Part shown: one piece after another, positions 36,093 through 44,870 of the stretch
Numbering within the stretch: position 1 is the first letter of the stretch
Layout: each line of letters starts with the position of its first letter
Source of the DNA: Pedobacter aquae
GTDB lineage: Bacteria > Bacteroidota > Bacteroidia > Sphingobacteriales > Sphingobacteriaceae
Direction of reading: 5' to 3'
Length of the DNA: 64,000 bases
Assembly (NCBI RefSeq): GCF_008195825.1
Contig: NZ_CP043329.1
Location: 682,001 to 746,000, forward strand
Program-made: the position numbers and the translations under genes
Notes under the pieces: generated by a model
The model's input: only the letters and a program-made list of their open reading frames with translations
What the model was told of the DNA's origin: nothing
The model's database searches: none

Positions 36093-37838
36093 TTAAAATC
36101 TTCTGCTATAACTTATCCCAAAAGTATATTGATTTCCCCAGGTATCTGTAGCGTATTCTTCGTTTACCCAGCTGATATCTAAGCCTAACATATGCTTTCT
36201 TTTTAAAACCCTGTTATAGCTTATAGCGGCTTTATAAGATCTTAAATCCGCAAAACTATTGATAAAAAGAACCCTCACCGGGTCGTCAGGAGATACTCCA
36301 GTTCCGGCGGCAATATTTAAGAAATCATCCATGTCATCAGAAAAAAACAATCTGGCTGATGCTGTGAATGAGTATGACCATGCTGTTTCTCCGGGAGATA
36401 CGAAGGAGCGGATATTATAAAAATTATTTCCTACATATTTACCTATAGCACCTGTAAATAGGAAGGTGTTTTCAGAAAATCTTAAATATCTAAATCCAAT
36501 CTCTCCTTCAAAACTTTTGGGTAAAGAAGCAAATAAAGAGTAACCTGCTCTAAAGCGAGGGAATATAGGTGATTCCGAAACGGCAAAACCAATATACTGA
36601 TAGCCAACGTTTTTTAATGTTGGATAAGCTTCTATTTCTCCTTGTAAGCCTTTAGATCCAAAGCGGTCTGCATAATAGAATCTGGTATTTACTCTTCCCA
36701 ATTTTTTTGATCTGTAGCCATAACTAAGGGTTACAAAATTCCAAGGTTCATCAAAGCGTTTGTCAAAATCAACATATTCATAACTTATGCCTATTCTATT
36801 TCTCAGATGGGTTAGTTTTAAATCGTCTAAGTAAGCTTTTGCTGTACTGTCTTTTAATATTTTAGAATTGCTTTCTAAGAAATCAATAGCATCAAAGGGT
36901 TTAAACTGAGCGTTGATAACTTTTGCTTTTCCTATGTAAAACAAAGCCGTATCTGGATGATAATTAATGCCTAATTCAGCAGTTTTTATAGCCAAATCAT
37001 ACCTATCAGCCCAGTAATCAGCATCATAAATTCCGTTTAAAGCATCAATATCATCGTATTGCTTTAATAAAATTTTTTGATATTCATTTTTAGCGCTATC
37101 TGTTTTATCACTAAAAGTATAAAGCCTACCTAATAATATTCTTAAGTCTTTATAATCCGGACTTTGCTTAATGGCTTGTTTCATCAAAGCGATAGCTTTA
37201 GGATAGTTGTTATTACCGTAACCCTCCTTTTTAGCTAAAATCATTAAAGAATCAGAACTTAAACTAACCGGATTATCCCATATCTTTTTTCTTTCTTGGT
37301 AGGCGAGTTCTGCGTTTTGTACTACAGCTAGTTCTGTTTTAAATTTCTCTCTAATAAGGTTATTAAGCTTCCTAGACTCGCTAATGTCATCATTTAACAA
37401 TAATGCTTTTAATTTTTTGATATAAAATGAACTAGAGTCTGGATAAAATTGGATTCCTACATCGGCAGCTTTAACAGCTTGTGGGTAAAGATTATTCCAA
37501 TAAGAAACATCATAAAGACCATTGATAGCATCAATATTATTAGGTTCTTGCTTCAAAACTAAATCAAAAGCATTTTTAGCGCTATCTATTTGGTCTGAGA
37601 ATGTGTAAATTCTCCCCAATAGCACTCGGATATCAGTATAAGTGGGGCTTTTTATCAACGCTTTTTTTAGTAATTCTACAGCTCTAGGATAATTATTATT
37701 AGTATAGGCCTCTTTTTTAGCCAATACCATCAAAGAATCAGAACTTAGTTCTTCTTGAGCAATACTGATTTTAGCGTTTATAAGTATAAATAGAGAGAGT
37801 AGGAAGATATTTTTAGTGACTTTGAGCAATATTTGCAT
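36093..37838 (-). CDS. TPR plus YaiO-type outer-membrane barrel protein
   Basis: This 581-aa protein has a signal peptide, then two near-duplicate TPR blocks (each starting LSSDSLMVLAKKE, at about residues 31 and 193) and a C-terminal barrel of about 230 residues like the YaiO family, ending GISYSRRF. TPR-barrel proteins of this kind (compare PgaA and BcsC) export polysaccharide through the outer membrane. Convergent to a glycan synthase operon, it is the likely export channel. The duplicated TPR block is an internal repeat of about 160 residues. Confidence 0.85.
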   Translation of the reverse strand: MQILLKVTKNIFLLSLFILINAKISIAQEELSSDSLMVLAKKEAYTNNNYPRAVELLKKALIKSPTYTDIRVLLGRIYTFSDQIDSAKNAFDLVLKQEPNNIDAINGLYDVSYWNNLYPQAVKAADVGIQFYPDSSSFYIKKLKALLLNDDISESRKLNNLIREKFKTELAVVQNAELAYQERKKIWDNPVSLSSDSLMILAKKEGYGNNNYPKAIALMKQAIKQSPDYKDLRILLGRLYTFSDKTDSAKNEYQKILLKQYDDIDALNGIYDADYWADRYDLAIKTAELGINYHPDTALFYIGKAKVINAQFKPFDAIDFLESNSKILKDSTAKAYLDDLKLTHLRNRIGISYEYVDFDKRFDEPWNFVTLSYGYRSKKLGRVNTRFYYADRFGSKGLQGEIEAYPTLKNVGYQYIGFAVSESPIFPRFRAGYSLFASLPKSFEGEIGFRYLRFSENTFLFTGAIGKYVGNNFYNIRSFVSPGETAWSYSFTASARLFFSDDMDDFLNIAAGTGVSPDDPVRVLFINSFADLRSYKAAISYNRVLKRKHMLGLDISWVNEEYATDTWGNQYTFGISYSRRF

Positions 37839-38066
37839 TTTAAAAAAAGCTGAATTCTAGTTTAAAGATTGGTCAAATGCTGTTCCATATCATTTGCTTA
37901 TTTATAATGATTCTAATTATATTAACATTCTTGATATAATTATACGTAAAACTTAGGGTTTTGTATTTTTGTAAAGATAAAATAAGATTATATATTTTTT
38001 TGAAACCTTTAATTAGGCAAAACATTGTAAAGCCCAGGAGGTTTATAAGGCAATAACTATAAAGAG

Positions 38067-38474
38067 ATGAAAAAGAGTTCAATTATTGGGATGATTATAA
38101 TTGCAATAGCAATTGGTGTTATCATGAGTACTTATGCAGATAGCAGTACCTATGGTTCATTTGGTGATGCACAAGAAACTCAAAAAGAATTACATGTTGT
38201 TGGTACTTTAGTGAAAGAGAAGGAGATGGTTTACAATCCTGAGAAGGATGCTAATTATTTCTCTTTTTATATGTTAGACAACAAAGGAAAAGAATGTAAA
38301 GTAGTGTTTAGTGGCTCTAAACCACAAGACTTTGAGCGTTCTGAACAAATTGTTTTAACCGGACAAATGGTTGGCTCAAGTTTTCATGCCAATAAAATTC
38401 TTATGAAATGCCCTTCTAAATACACAGAAGATCAAGTAGAGGTTGTAGAAGTTAGTGCACAAGCTAAAATTTAA
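38067..38474 (+). CDS. ccmE: Cytochrome c maturation heme chaperone CcmE, CxxxY type
   Basis: This 135-aa protein has an N-terminal membrane anchor (SIIGMIIIAIAIGVIMSTYA) and an OB-fold domain (LHVVGTLVKEKEM, LTGQMVGSSFHANKIL). CcmE carries heme to the cytochrome c synthase. The usual heme-binding His motif is replaced by CPSKY near residue 111, matching the CxxxY variant known from some other bacteria and archaea. It is 9 bp upstream of the CcmF gene. No ccmA, ccmB or ccmC is visible next to it. Confidence 0.88.
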   Translation: MKKSSIIGMIIIAIAIGVIMSTYADSSTYGSFGDAQETQKELHVVGTLVKEKEMVYNPEKDANYFSFYMLDNKGKECKVVFSGSKPQDFERSEQIVLTGQMVGSSFHANKILMKCPSKYTEDQVEVVEVSAQAKI

Positions 38475-38483
38475 AAATTTTTA

Positions 38484-40928
38484 ATGGATATACAATTCGC
38501 AGGTGAACACCTGTTGCCGGGCAAGCTCGGCCAGTTCTTTATTATACTTTCTTTTGGTACATCTTTATTATCTTTAATTGCTTATTATGTAGCAACGGTT
38601 AATAAAGATAAAAGCGATTTATCTTGGGCGAAAATTGCCAGATATAGCTTTTTTGTTAATGTTTTAGCTATTATTGGAATAGGTTCTTGCCTGTTTTATA
38701 TCATCTATAACCACATGTTTGAGTACCATTATGCATGGGCTCACTCCTCTACCAAGCTTCCTGTTTATTATATTATTTCTAGTTTCTGGGAAGGGCAAGA
38801 GGGTAGTTTCTGGTTATGGGCTTTTTGGCAAGCTGTTTTGGGTTTAATTCTTATTAAATATTCTAAAACATGGGAAAACGGTGTCATGACTGTGATGGCA
38901 TTGTCTCAGTTATTCTTATGTTCTATGCTTTTAGGTGTAGAAATTTTAGGTATTAAAATCGGATCTTCTCCGTTTATACTTTTAAGAGATGCCATGGAAG
39001 CGCCAATTTTCTCTAGAGCAGATTATCTTTCTCTTATCCCTGATGGAAATGGCTTAAACCCATTATTACAGAACTATTGGATGGTTATACACCCACCAAC
39101 TTTATTTTTAGGTTTTGCCTCCATGATTGTACCTTTTGCTTATGGTATAGCTGGTATTTGGGAGAGAAGATATCAAGAATGGGTAAAACCTGCTTTGCCT
39201 TGGTCTTTATTTGCTGTAATGATTTTAGGTACGGGTATCATTATGGGCTCTTTCTGGGCTTATGAGGCTTTAAACTTTGGTGGTTTTTGGGCTTGGGATC
39301 CGGTAGAAAATGCTTCTATTATTCCGTGGTTAACCTTAATTGCTGGTGTTCACGTATTGATAGCTTATAAAAACTCTGGACATAGCTATTTTACAGCCTT
39401 ATTCTTAATATTTATAAGCTTTATATTGGTTTTATACGCTTCTTTTTTAACCCGAAGTGGTATTTTAGGAGATACATCTGTACATGCTTTTACCTCTATG
39501 GGTATGGATATTCAGTTATTGATATATCTAGGCGTGTTCTTTATCATTCCAACTATTCTGATAGTAAAACATTGGAAAAACTTCCCAATCACCAAAAAAG
39601 ATGAGGATACTTATTCCAGAGAGTTTTGGTTGTTTATAGGAGCCATTACACTTTCAGTTTCTTGCATTCAGATTATAGCCACAACATCTATACCTGTATT
39701 TAATGCTATTTTTGGTACAGAAGTAGCGCCGCCAACAGATGTTATAGAACATTATAATAAATGGCAAATTGCTTTTGCTGTAGCAGTGGCAGTTATTTCT
39801 GCTTTCTCACAGTTTTTGAAATATAAAAAGACCGATGTACGTAAATTCTACATCAGTATAGCTGTTTCTTTTGTGGTTTCTTTATTAATTACTGCGGTTT
39901 TAGTTTACGTAACTAAAGTTTATACCAATTTCATGCACATCATGTTAACATGGGCAGCAGTATTTGCAATTTTATGTAATGCTAAAATTCTAGGTGAAGC
40001 CTTTAAGGGTAAGTGGAAACTTTCTGGTTCTGCGGTTGCACACATTGGTTTTGCTTTATTATTGATAGGCGCTTTAGTTGCTGCGGCTACCAATAAAGTA
40101 ATATCTATCAATAATACCAGTATAGGTTTTGGCGAGGAGTTTGCGAAAAACAACAATCCAAGAGAGAATATTATTCTTTATAAAAATGATCCTGTGAAGA
40201 TGGATAGGTATACGGTAACCTATCTGGGCGATTCAACATCAGGTGTTAATACCTATTATAAGGTAAATTACAAAGCTTTTGATGATGAGGGTAAAGTTAG
40301 AGAGAACTTTATTTTATATCCTAATGCACAGCAAAATGCAAAAATGAGACAAATTATTGCTTCGCCAGATACCAAGCATTATTTGTTACATGATGTTTAT
40401 ACCCACGTAAGTAGTGTGCCTTTAAAAGAAGAGGAGCATGTGCATGATGAGCATACAGACCATTCTGAGGACGAGCATTATGAAGAGCCTGTGCCTCATG
40501 AAGTTTCTATTGGCGATACCGTAAGATTTAGAGAAGGGATGATTATTGTGAGAGGTGTTAATAAAAATGCCGAGATAGAAAACATTGCACTTTCTAAAAA
40601 TGATGTTGCTATTGGCCTACAACTAGATGTTGTTACAGAAAATAGTACTTATAAATCAGAGCCTATATTCTTGATTAAAGGAAATGCGAAAGTAGATTTT
40701 GGTAAAAAAGTAGATGAAGCTGGTTTAAAACTACGTTTCACTAATATTATGCCTGAAAAAGATAAATTAGAGCTTACTGTTTATCAAAAACCAAAACAAG
40801 ATAAAAAGGATTGGATTGTGATGAAAGCCATCATGTTCCCTTACATTAATTTATTCTGGGGAGGTACCATCATCATGGTTATTGGCTTTATTCTTTCTAT
40901 TTTTAGAAGACAAAAGGAATTAAAATAG
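38484..40928 (+). CDS. ccmF: Cytochrome c heme lyase subunit CcmF/CcsA
   Basis: This 814-aa protein is a multi-span membrane protein of the heme-handling family; the WWD-type motif is visible as FGGFWAWDPVENASIIPW near residue 268, with conserved His in HPPTLF and elsewhere. It works with CcmE to attach heme to apocytochromes on the outer face of the membrane. The C-terminal part has a His/Glu-rich insert (EEEHVHDEHTDHSEDEHYEE) before the last strand region and final membrane segment. It is in an operon with ccmE, with the next gene 1 bp downstream. Confidence 0.93.
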   Translation: MDIQFAGEHLLPGKLGQFFIILSFGTSLLSLIAYYVATVNKDKSDLSWAKIARYSFFVNVLAIIGIGSCLFYIIYNHMFEYHYAWAHSSTKLPVYYIISSFWEGQEGSFWLWAFWQAVLGLILIKYSKTWENGVMTVMALSQLFLCSMLLGVEILGIKIGSSPFILLRDAMEAPIFSRADYLSLIPDGNGLNPLLQNYWMVIHPPTLFLGFASMIVPFAYGIAGIWERRYQEWVKPALPWSLFAVMILGTGIIMGSFWAYEALNFGGFWAWDPVENASIIPWLTLIAGVHVLIAYKNSGHSYFTALFLIFISFILVLYASFLTRSGILGDTSVHAFTSMGMDIQLLIYLGVFFIIPTILIVKHWKNFPITKKDEDTYSREFWLFIGAITLSVSCIQIIATTSIPVFNAIFGTEVAPPTDVIEHYNKWQIAFAVAVAVISAFSQFLKYKKTDVRKFYISIAVSFVVSLLITAVLVYVTKVYTNFMHIMLTWAAVFAILCNAKILGEAFKGKWKLSGSAVAHIGFALLLIGALVAAATNKVISINNTSIGFGEEFAKNNNPRENIILYKNDPVKMDRYTVTYLGDSTSGVNTYYKVNYKAFDDEGKVRENFILYPNAQQNAKMRQIIASPDTKHYLLHDVYTHVSSVPLKEEEHVHDEHTDHSEDEHYEEPVPHEVSIGDTVRFREGMIIVRGVNKNAEIENIALSKNDVAIGLQLDVVTENSTYKSEPIFLIKGNAKVDFGKKVDEAGLKLRFTNIMPEKDKLELTVYQKPKQDKKDWIVMKAIMFPYINLFWGGTIIMVIGFILSIFRRQKELK

Positions 40929-40929
40929 G

Positions 40930-41718
40930 ATGAATATTGCTGTTTTAGGAGCAGGAAATATGGCCTGGCATTTATCAAAAGCTTTGATACATGCCGGGCA
41001 TCCCGTAAAACAAATCTGGAACAGAACAGCTGATAAGGCAGTAGCTTTAGCTTTAGAAATTGGTGCCGATTCTATCACCAATTTAAACCAAATTGATACC
41101 GATATTGATTTAATTATCATTGCTGTAAGTGATGAAGCTATTGCCTCTGTAGCTAAAGAGCTGAAACTATTACCGCAACAGTTATTGGTACACACATCCG
41201 GTTCAACCGTTTTAGATGTACTATTGCCATTTACCCAAAAAGCAGGCGTAATTTATCCTTTACAAACATTCTCTAAAGCTGTTGAGCTTGATTTTTCTCA
41301 AATTCCGATAGGTATAGAAGCCTTTGATGAAAGCAGTACACAGGCTTTATTTAATTTAGTTAAGGCATTATCTACCAAAACTTACTACATCAATTCTCAG
41401 CAAAGGTTAATACTGCATACAGCTGCTGTATTTGCTTGTAATTTTACCAACCATTTTTATAGCATAGCACAAGCATTAATGCAGCAATCTGGTCTTGATT
41501 TTAACTTGATAAGACCTCTAATACAAGAAACGGCTGCAAAAGTGCAGCAAGTACTGCCATCAGAAGCGCAAACTGGTCCGGCGAAGAGAAACGACCAGCT
41601 TACCATCCAAAAACATCTTGATTTATTACAAACTAATACAGCGTGGAAATTGTTGTACGAGCAAATAAGTCAAGACATAGTCAAAATGTATGCAAAAGAC
41701 ACGTCTTCGCTTAAATAA
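40930..41718 (+). CDS. Rossmann-like DUF2520 protein
   Basis: This 262-aa protein has an N-terminal Rossmann fold (IAVLGAGNMAWHLSKALIHA) and a C-terminal DUF2520 helical domain (LILHTAAVFACNFTNHFYSI), like the 6-phosphogluconate-dehydrogenase-type oxidoreductases. NAD(P) binding is likely; the substrate is unknown. It starts 1 bp after ccmF, so it is probably co-transcribed with it. Confidence 0.88.
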   Translation: MNIAVLGAGNMAWHLSKALIHAGHPVKQIWNRTADKAVALALEIGADSITNLNQIDTDIDLIIIAVSDEAIASVAKELKLLPQQLLVHTSGSTVLDVLLPFTQKAGVIYPLQTFSKAVELDFSQIPIGIEAFDESSTQALFNLVKALSTKTYYINSQQRLILHTAAVFACNFTNHFYSIAQALMQQSGLDFNLIRPLIQETAAKVQQVLPSEAQTGPAKRNDQLTIQKHLDLLQTNTAWKLLYEQISQDIVKMYAKDTSSLK

Positions 41719-41723
41719 ATTAT

Positions 41724-41731
41724 TACTTTTG
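41724..41731 (+). promoter_or_regulatory. Candidate -7 element before the ferredoxin gene
   Basis: TACTTTTG matches TAnnTTTG and lies 7 bp before the ATG at 41739, which would leave an almost leaderless transcript. No -33 element is clear. Confidence 0.3.
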
Positions 41732-41738
41732 CCGAGGC

Positions 41739-42071
41739 ATGAATATTTACAAGATTAAAATAAATTTCGAGGAAAAAGGTTTAGAGCCAAAGGAGCTGGC
41801 CATTGCAGAAGGTGAATCTGTCTTAGACATTTGTCTGGATAACGGTATAGAGTTACAGCATAATTGTGGTGGAGTTTGCGGTTGCAGTACCTGCCATGTT
41901 TATGTAAACAAAGGCGAAGACAATATTCAGGAAATATCTGATAAAGAAGAAGATTTTATAGACAGAGCGATAAATCCAAGAATTAATTCCAGACTAGGTT
42001 GCCAGTGTGTGATGATAGATGGAGATATAGAAATTACAATTCCAGACCAATCTCAATTCTTAGGTCATTAA
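41739..42071 (+). CDS. 2Fe-2S ferredoxin
   Basis: This 110-aa electron carrier has the adrenodoxin-type cluster motif, with Cys in CGGVCGCSTC (about residues 43-52) and a fourth Cys in RLGCQC near 87. Length is normal. It is 11 bp upstream of iscX, so it probably serves iron-sulfur cluster assembly. Confidence 0.93.
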   Translation: MNIYKIKINFEEKGLEPKELAIAEGESVLDICLDNGIELQHNCGGVCGCSTCHVYVNKGEDNIQEISDKEEDFIDRAINPRINSRLGCQCVMIDGDIEITIPDQSQFLGH

Positions 42072-42082
42072 TATAATTATAC

Positions 42083-42325
42083 ATGAATAACGATAAATAC
42101 GCTTTACCCATTCATTGGAATGACTATGAAGATATTGCCATGGGACTTTACGAAAAGTTTGGCGATGAATTTGGCGAATCTAAAATATACCGCATACGCT
42201 TTACAGATTTGATGAATTGGGTATTAGAACTACCTAGTTTTGCAGGTACTAAAGAAGAGTGTAATGAGGGGCATTTAGAGCAAATCCAATCTGCTTGGGT
42301 GTACGAGTGGAGAGACAATCAATAA
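42083..42325 (+). CDS. iscX: Fe-S cluster assembly accessory protein IscX
   Basis: This 80-aa acidic protein matches IscX, which binds iron and the cysteine desulfurase IscS: PIHWNDYEDIAMGLYEKF at the N-terminus, RFTDLMNWVLELPSF in the middle and a terminal SAWVYEWRDN. It lies next to the ferredoxin gene, as in isc-type clusters. Confidence 0.9.
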   Translation: MNNDKYALPIHWNDYEDIAMGLYEKFGDEFGESKIYRIRFTDLMNWVLELPSFAGTKEECNEGHLEQIQSAWVYEWRDNQ

Positions 42326-42340
42326 GTTCTTTAAGTACAC

Positions 42341-42871
42341 ATGCTAGAAAAACTCAAAGATATAAGCACTTTCATTTTTGATGTTGATGGTGTTTTAACC
42401 AATGGTAATGTTTTAGTAACAGAAACCGGCGAGCAGTTAAGGCAATTCAATATCAAAGATGGTTATGCTTTACAATTGGCTGTAAAGAAAGGTTATAACA
42501 TTATTGTTATTTCTGGTGCAAAATCTTCCGGAGTTGAGAAAAGACTTTTAGGCTTAGGTATCCAACATATATTTTTGGGTATCTCAGATAAAATAGCTGT
42601 ATATCATCAACTTATTAAAGAAGAAAAGCTTAAAGCTGATGATTTTCTTTACGTGGGGGATGATATTCCTGATTTACCTATGATGCAAATAGCACCTTTA
42701 GCCGTTTGCCCGGCTGATGCTGTTGAAGAAATAAAAGCTGTAGCCCACTATATATCTCCCCAAAATGGTGGCTCTGGGGTAGCTAGAGATATTATAGAAA
42801 AGGTCTTGAAAATCCAGCATAACTGGTTTGATGCCCAGCCTAATGCGCATGATGGCTCTATCAGCAAGTAA
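42341..42871 (+). CDS. kdsC: 3-deoxy-D-manno-octulosonate 8-phosphate phosphatase (KdsC-like)
   Basis: This 176-aa HAD phosphatase removes phosphate from KDO 8-phosphate in lipopolysaccharide core synthesis. The HAD motifs are FDVDGVLTNG (residues 13-22), VISGAKS (motif II), a Lys in the IQHIFLGISDK region and VGDDIPDLPMM (motif IV). Length and sequence fit KdsC. It starts 15 bp after iscX. Confidence 0.9.
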   Translation: MLEKLKDISTFIFDVDGVLTNGNVLVTETGEQLRQFNIKDGYALQLAVKKGYNIIVISGAKSSGVEKRLLGLGIQHIFLGISDKIAVYHQLIKEEKLKADDFLYVGDDIPDLPMMQIAPLAVCPADAVEEIKAVAHYISPQNGGSGVARDIIEKVLKIQHNWFDAQPNAHDGSISK

Positions 42872-43427
42872 TATCTTTTAAAACATAATCCCATTTAAAA
42901 TTATAAAGCCATTTTATATCCTTTTTAGAGTGGTAAAAATTTGGTGTTGTTGTTTGCTCATTAACCTTTATATGGGCTAAAATGGTATTCAATACCCTTC
43001 TGATACTTATCATACAACTCTCTACACCAAGTTTAGAATATCTATCTGTTTGGTATTTAGGGTCATCTGCGGTTTTTAAATTCATGATAACACTTTCCTC
43101 GCTGCTGTCAAATTCATGGTTAAAGGCTATACTTTCTATTTCTAACCAAAAGATGTTTTTTTGAGAAAAACAGTTGTTTAAAATTTTAATATAATCCCCA
43201 ACTTGAGCTGTCCTCTGCACCTCGTAGCCAAAGCTATCATGTAAGATAAATTGAGCATTTAAATGTTGCAAATAGTGCTTCCCCCAGTCGTTAACCATCA
43301 ATAAACGCTGTCTGCAATTTCTATATAATTGCCAAATTTGCGAGGTGTTGTCCATTCTTATAAACTCTCTAAACTCTTTTTCTTGATGAGTAGAAGGATG
43401 ATGAATGGGTTGAAATTGGTTTTTCAT
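42861..43427 (-). CDS. Hypothetical protein
   Basis: This 188-aa protein is soluble, rich in aromatic and polar residues, and has no signal peptide or motif I can name. The ORF overlaps the 3' end of kdsC by 11 bp on the opposite strand, consistent with convergent transcription. It does not look like a shadow frame: its composition is protein-like (YEVQRTAQVGDYIKILNNCF, DDPKYQTDRYSKLGVESC). Confidence 0.6.
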   Translation of the reverse strand: MKNQFQPIHHPSTHQEKEFREFIRMDNTSQIWQLYRNCRQRLLMVNDWGKHYLQHLNAQFILHDSFGYEVQRTAQVGDYIKILNNCFSQKNIFWLEIESIAFNHEFDSSEESVIMNLKTADDPKYQTDRYSKLGVESCMISIRRVLNTILAHIKVNEQTTTPNFYHSKKDIKWLYNFKWDYVLKDITC

Positions 43428-43513
43428 GTTTCAAACTCCAGTAGGTATCTGCCAAAGCATCAACATAATTGATACCAAAAAATATAATTTTTAAAATAGC
43501 TGTTTATTTGGGC

Positions 43514-43521
43514 TATTTTTG
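43514..43521 (+). promoter_or_regulatory. Candidate -7 element before maf
   Basis: TATTTTTG matches TAnnTTTG and lies 29 bp before the ATG of maf at 43551. A -33 TTTG at the right spacing is not seen. Confidence 0.4.
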
Positions 43522-43550
43522 CGGGCTTAAAGGCTATTAATTTCTAATTC

Positions 43551-44117
43551 ATGAACACAAAACTATATCTGGCATCAAAATCACCAAGAAGACAAGAGTT
43601 ATTAAACCTTATGGGATATAGCTTTGAGCTGCTTTTAAAAGATGTTGATGAAAGTTATCCTGGTGATTTAGCTCTTACAGAGGTAGCTGCCTTTATTGCG
43701 GATAAAAAAGCTGCTGCATTTGATATTCCTGATGATGGCATATTAATTACCGCTGATACCATTGTTTTGATAAATAATGAGATTTTAGGAAAACCTATAG
43801 ATGAAACTGATGCTATAGCCATGATTGGTAAACTAGCAGGAAGAAAACACCAAGTCATTACGGGTGTAAGTGTAAGATCGGCGGTAAAGCAAATTACTTT
43901 TAGCGAGGAAACTTTGGTTTATTTTAACCCTTTAAGTCTTGATGAAATAAGCTATTATGTGAAAAACCATAGACCTTTTGATAAGGCAGGGGCTTACGGC
44001 ATTCAAGATTGGATAGGTTTAGTAGCTGTAAATAGGATAGAGGGTTCTTATACCAATGTAATGGGTTTACCTACAGATAGGTTAAGAGCTGTTTTGAAAA
44101 AAGAATTTTCATGGTAA
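43551..44117 (+). CDS. maf: Maf nucleotide pyrophosphatase
   Basis: This 188-aa protein is a Maf/YhdE-type pyrophosphatase that hydrolyses dTTP/UTP or modified nucleotides. It opens with LASKSPRRQELL, the substrate-binding SxxR-R motif, and has ITADTIV near residue 66 (catalytic Asp), KPIDETDA and a late GAYGIQD. It is monocistronic here. Confidence 0.93.
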   Translation: MNTKLYLASKSPRRQELLNLMGYSFELLLKDVDESYPGDLALTEVAAFIADKKAAAFDIPDDGILITADTIVLINNEILGKPIDETDAIAMIGKLAGRKHQVITGVSVRSAVKQITFSEETLVYFNPLSLDEISYYVKNHRPFDKAGAYGIQDWIGLVAVNRIEGSYTNVMGLPTDRLRAVLKKEFSW

Positions 44118-44250
44118 GGAATCTTTAAATATAAGGACCTGCTTCGGTTAGCTGCATCGAGAATCGTTTGGGGAAATCTCATAAATTGAAGCAGTTTTAA
44201 ATTTACCAAAGCAGGTGCCTTATGGTACAACAGTTTTAATTGTTTTAGGG

Positions 44251-44799
44251 TTAATCTCTTTCTTTATTTTTACCGTTTCCATGGCCTTTACCTTTATGGC
44301 CGCGGTAGTTGCCCCTGTAGTCTCGGTCATAAGAAGCATACCTAGATCTATCATAACGGTCGTCGTCATCATCATCATGGTGTCTGTATCTTGGATGTCC
44401 TTTTACGATATAATATCTCGGGTTATTACTTCTATAAATAATAGACTGAGATCTATTGTGTTTATATTTCGAGTATCTAACTCTATGATCTCTAAAATGT
44501 AAATAGGGTCTTGGCGAGTTGATGACTACTTTATAACCACTATATAAATCGTAATTTCTATACCTAGTAGGCAAAGAAGTGGCAAAAACCCAGTTTCCAT
44601 TACTAAGGTAAATAAACTGCCTGCTGGGCACATTATAATAGCTTTCTATTTCAGGTAAATAGTAATAATCTACTCGGTCATATCCAACCGGCCCCCAGGC
44701 TGGTTGAGAACCTATATTGACATTGATATTTACTTGTGATTGTGCGCTATGAGCGATAAAACCTATCATCGCTATAGCTATGAAAATTGCCTTCCTCAT
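44251..44799 (-). CDS. Secreted Tyr/Arg/His-rich protein
   Basis: This 182-aa protein has a signal peptide (MRKAIFIAIAMIGFIAHSAQS), then an N-terminal region with many Tyr (YDRVDYYYLPEIESYYNVPS), and a C-terminal low-complexity tail with an acidic run (HHDDDDDDRYDRSRYA) and Gly/Lys/His repeats. Similar secreted proteins are common in this phylum but have no known function. A plus-strand open frame across the same bases is a shadow. Confidence 0.65.
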   Translation of the reverse strand: MRKAIFIAIAMIGFIAHSAQSQVNINVNIGSQPAWGPVGYDRVDYYYLPEIESYYNVPSRQFIYLSNGNWVFATSLPTRYRNYDLYSGYKVVINSPRPYLHFRDHRVRYSKYKHNRSQSIIYRSNNPRYYIVKGHPRYRHHDDDDDDRYDRSRYASYDRDYRGNYRGHKGKGHGNGKNKERD

Positions 44800-44829
44800 C
44801 TTTCTTGCTCCTTCTAAATGAAATGATTA

Positions 44830-44859
44830 AAAGGCAGGCTTTTTTCATTACCTGCCTTT
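44830..44859. terminator. Bidirectional hairpin between two minus-strand genes
   Basis: AAAGGCAGG pairs perfectly with CCTGCCTTT around a 12-nt T-rich loop. It lies 12 bp after the DUF4382 stop on the minus strand and should end that transcript before the secreted-protein gene. Confidence 0.7.
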
Positions 44860-44870
44860 CTGATATATAA

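Noticed and set aside
37839..38066. Search for ccmC/ccmB or an RNA gene upstream of ccmE
   Set aside because: The gap is AT-rich and short, with no credible ORF or tRNA-like fold seen.
44215..44502. 95-residue plus-strand ORF
   Set aside because: It is the mirror of the His/Asp/Arg-rich tail of the minus-strand secreted protein; the Ile/Val-rich product is a shadow of the GAT/CAT codon repeats.
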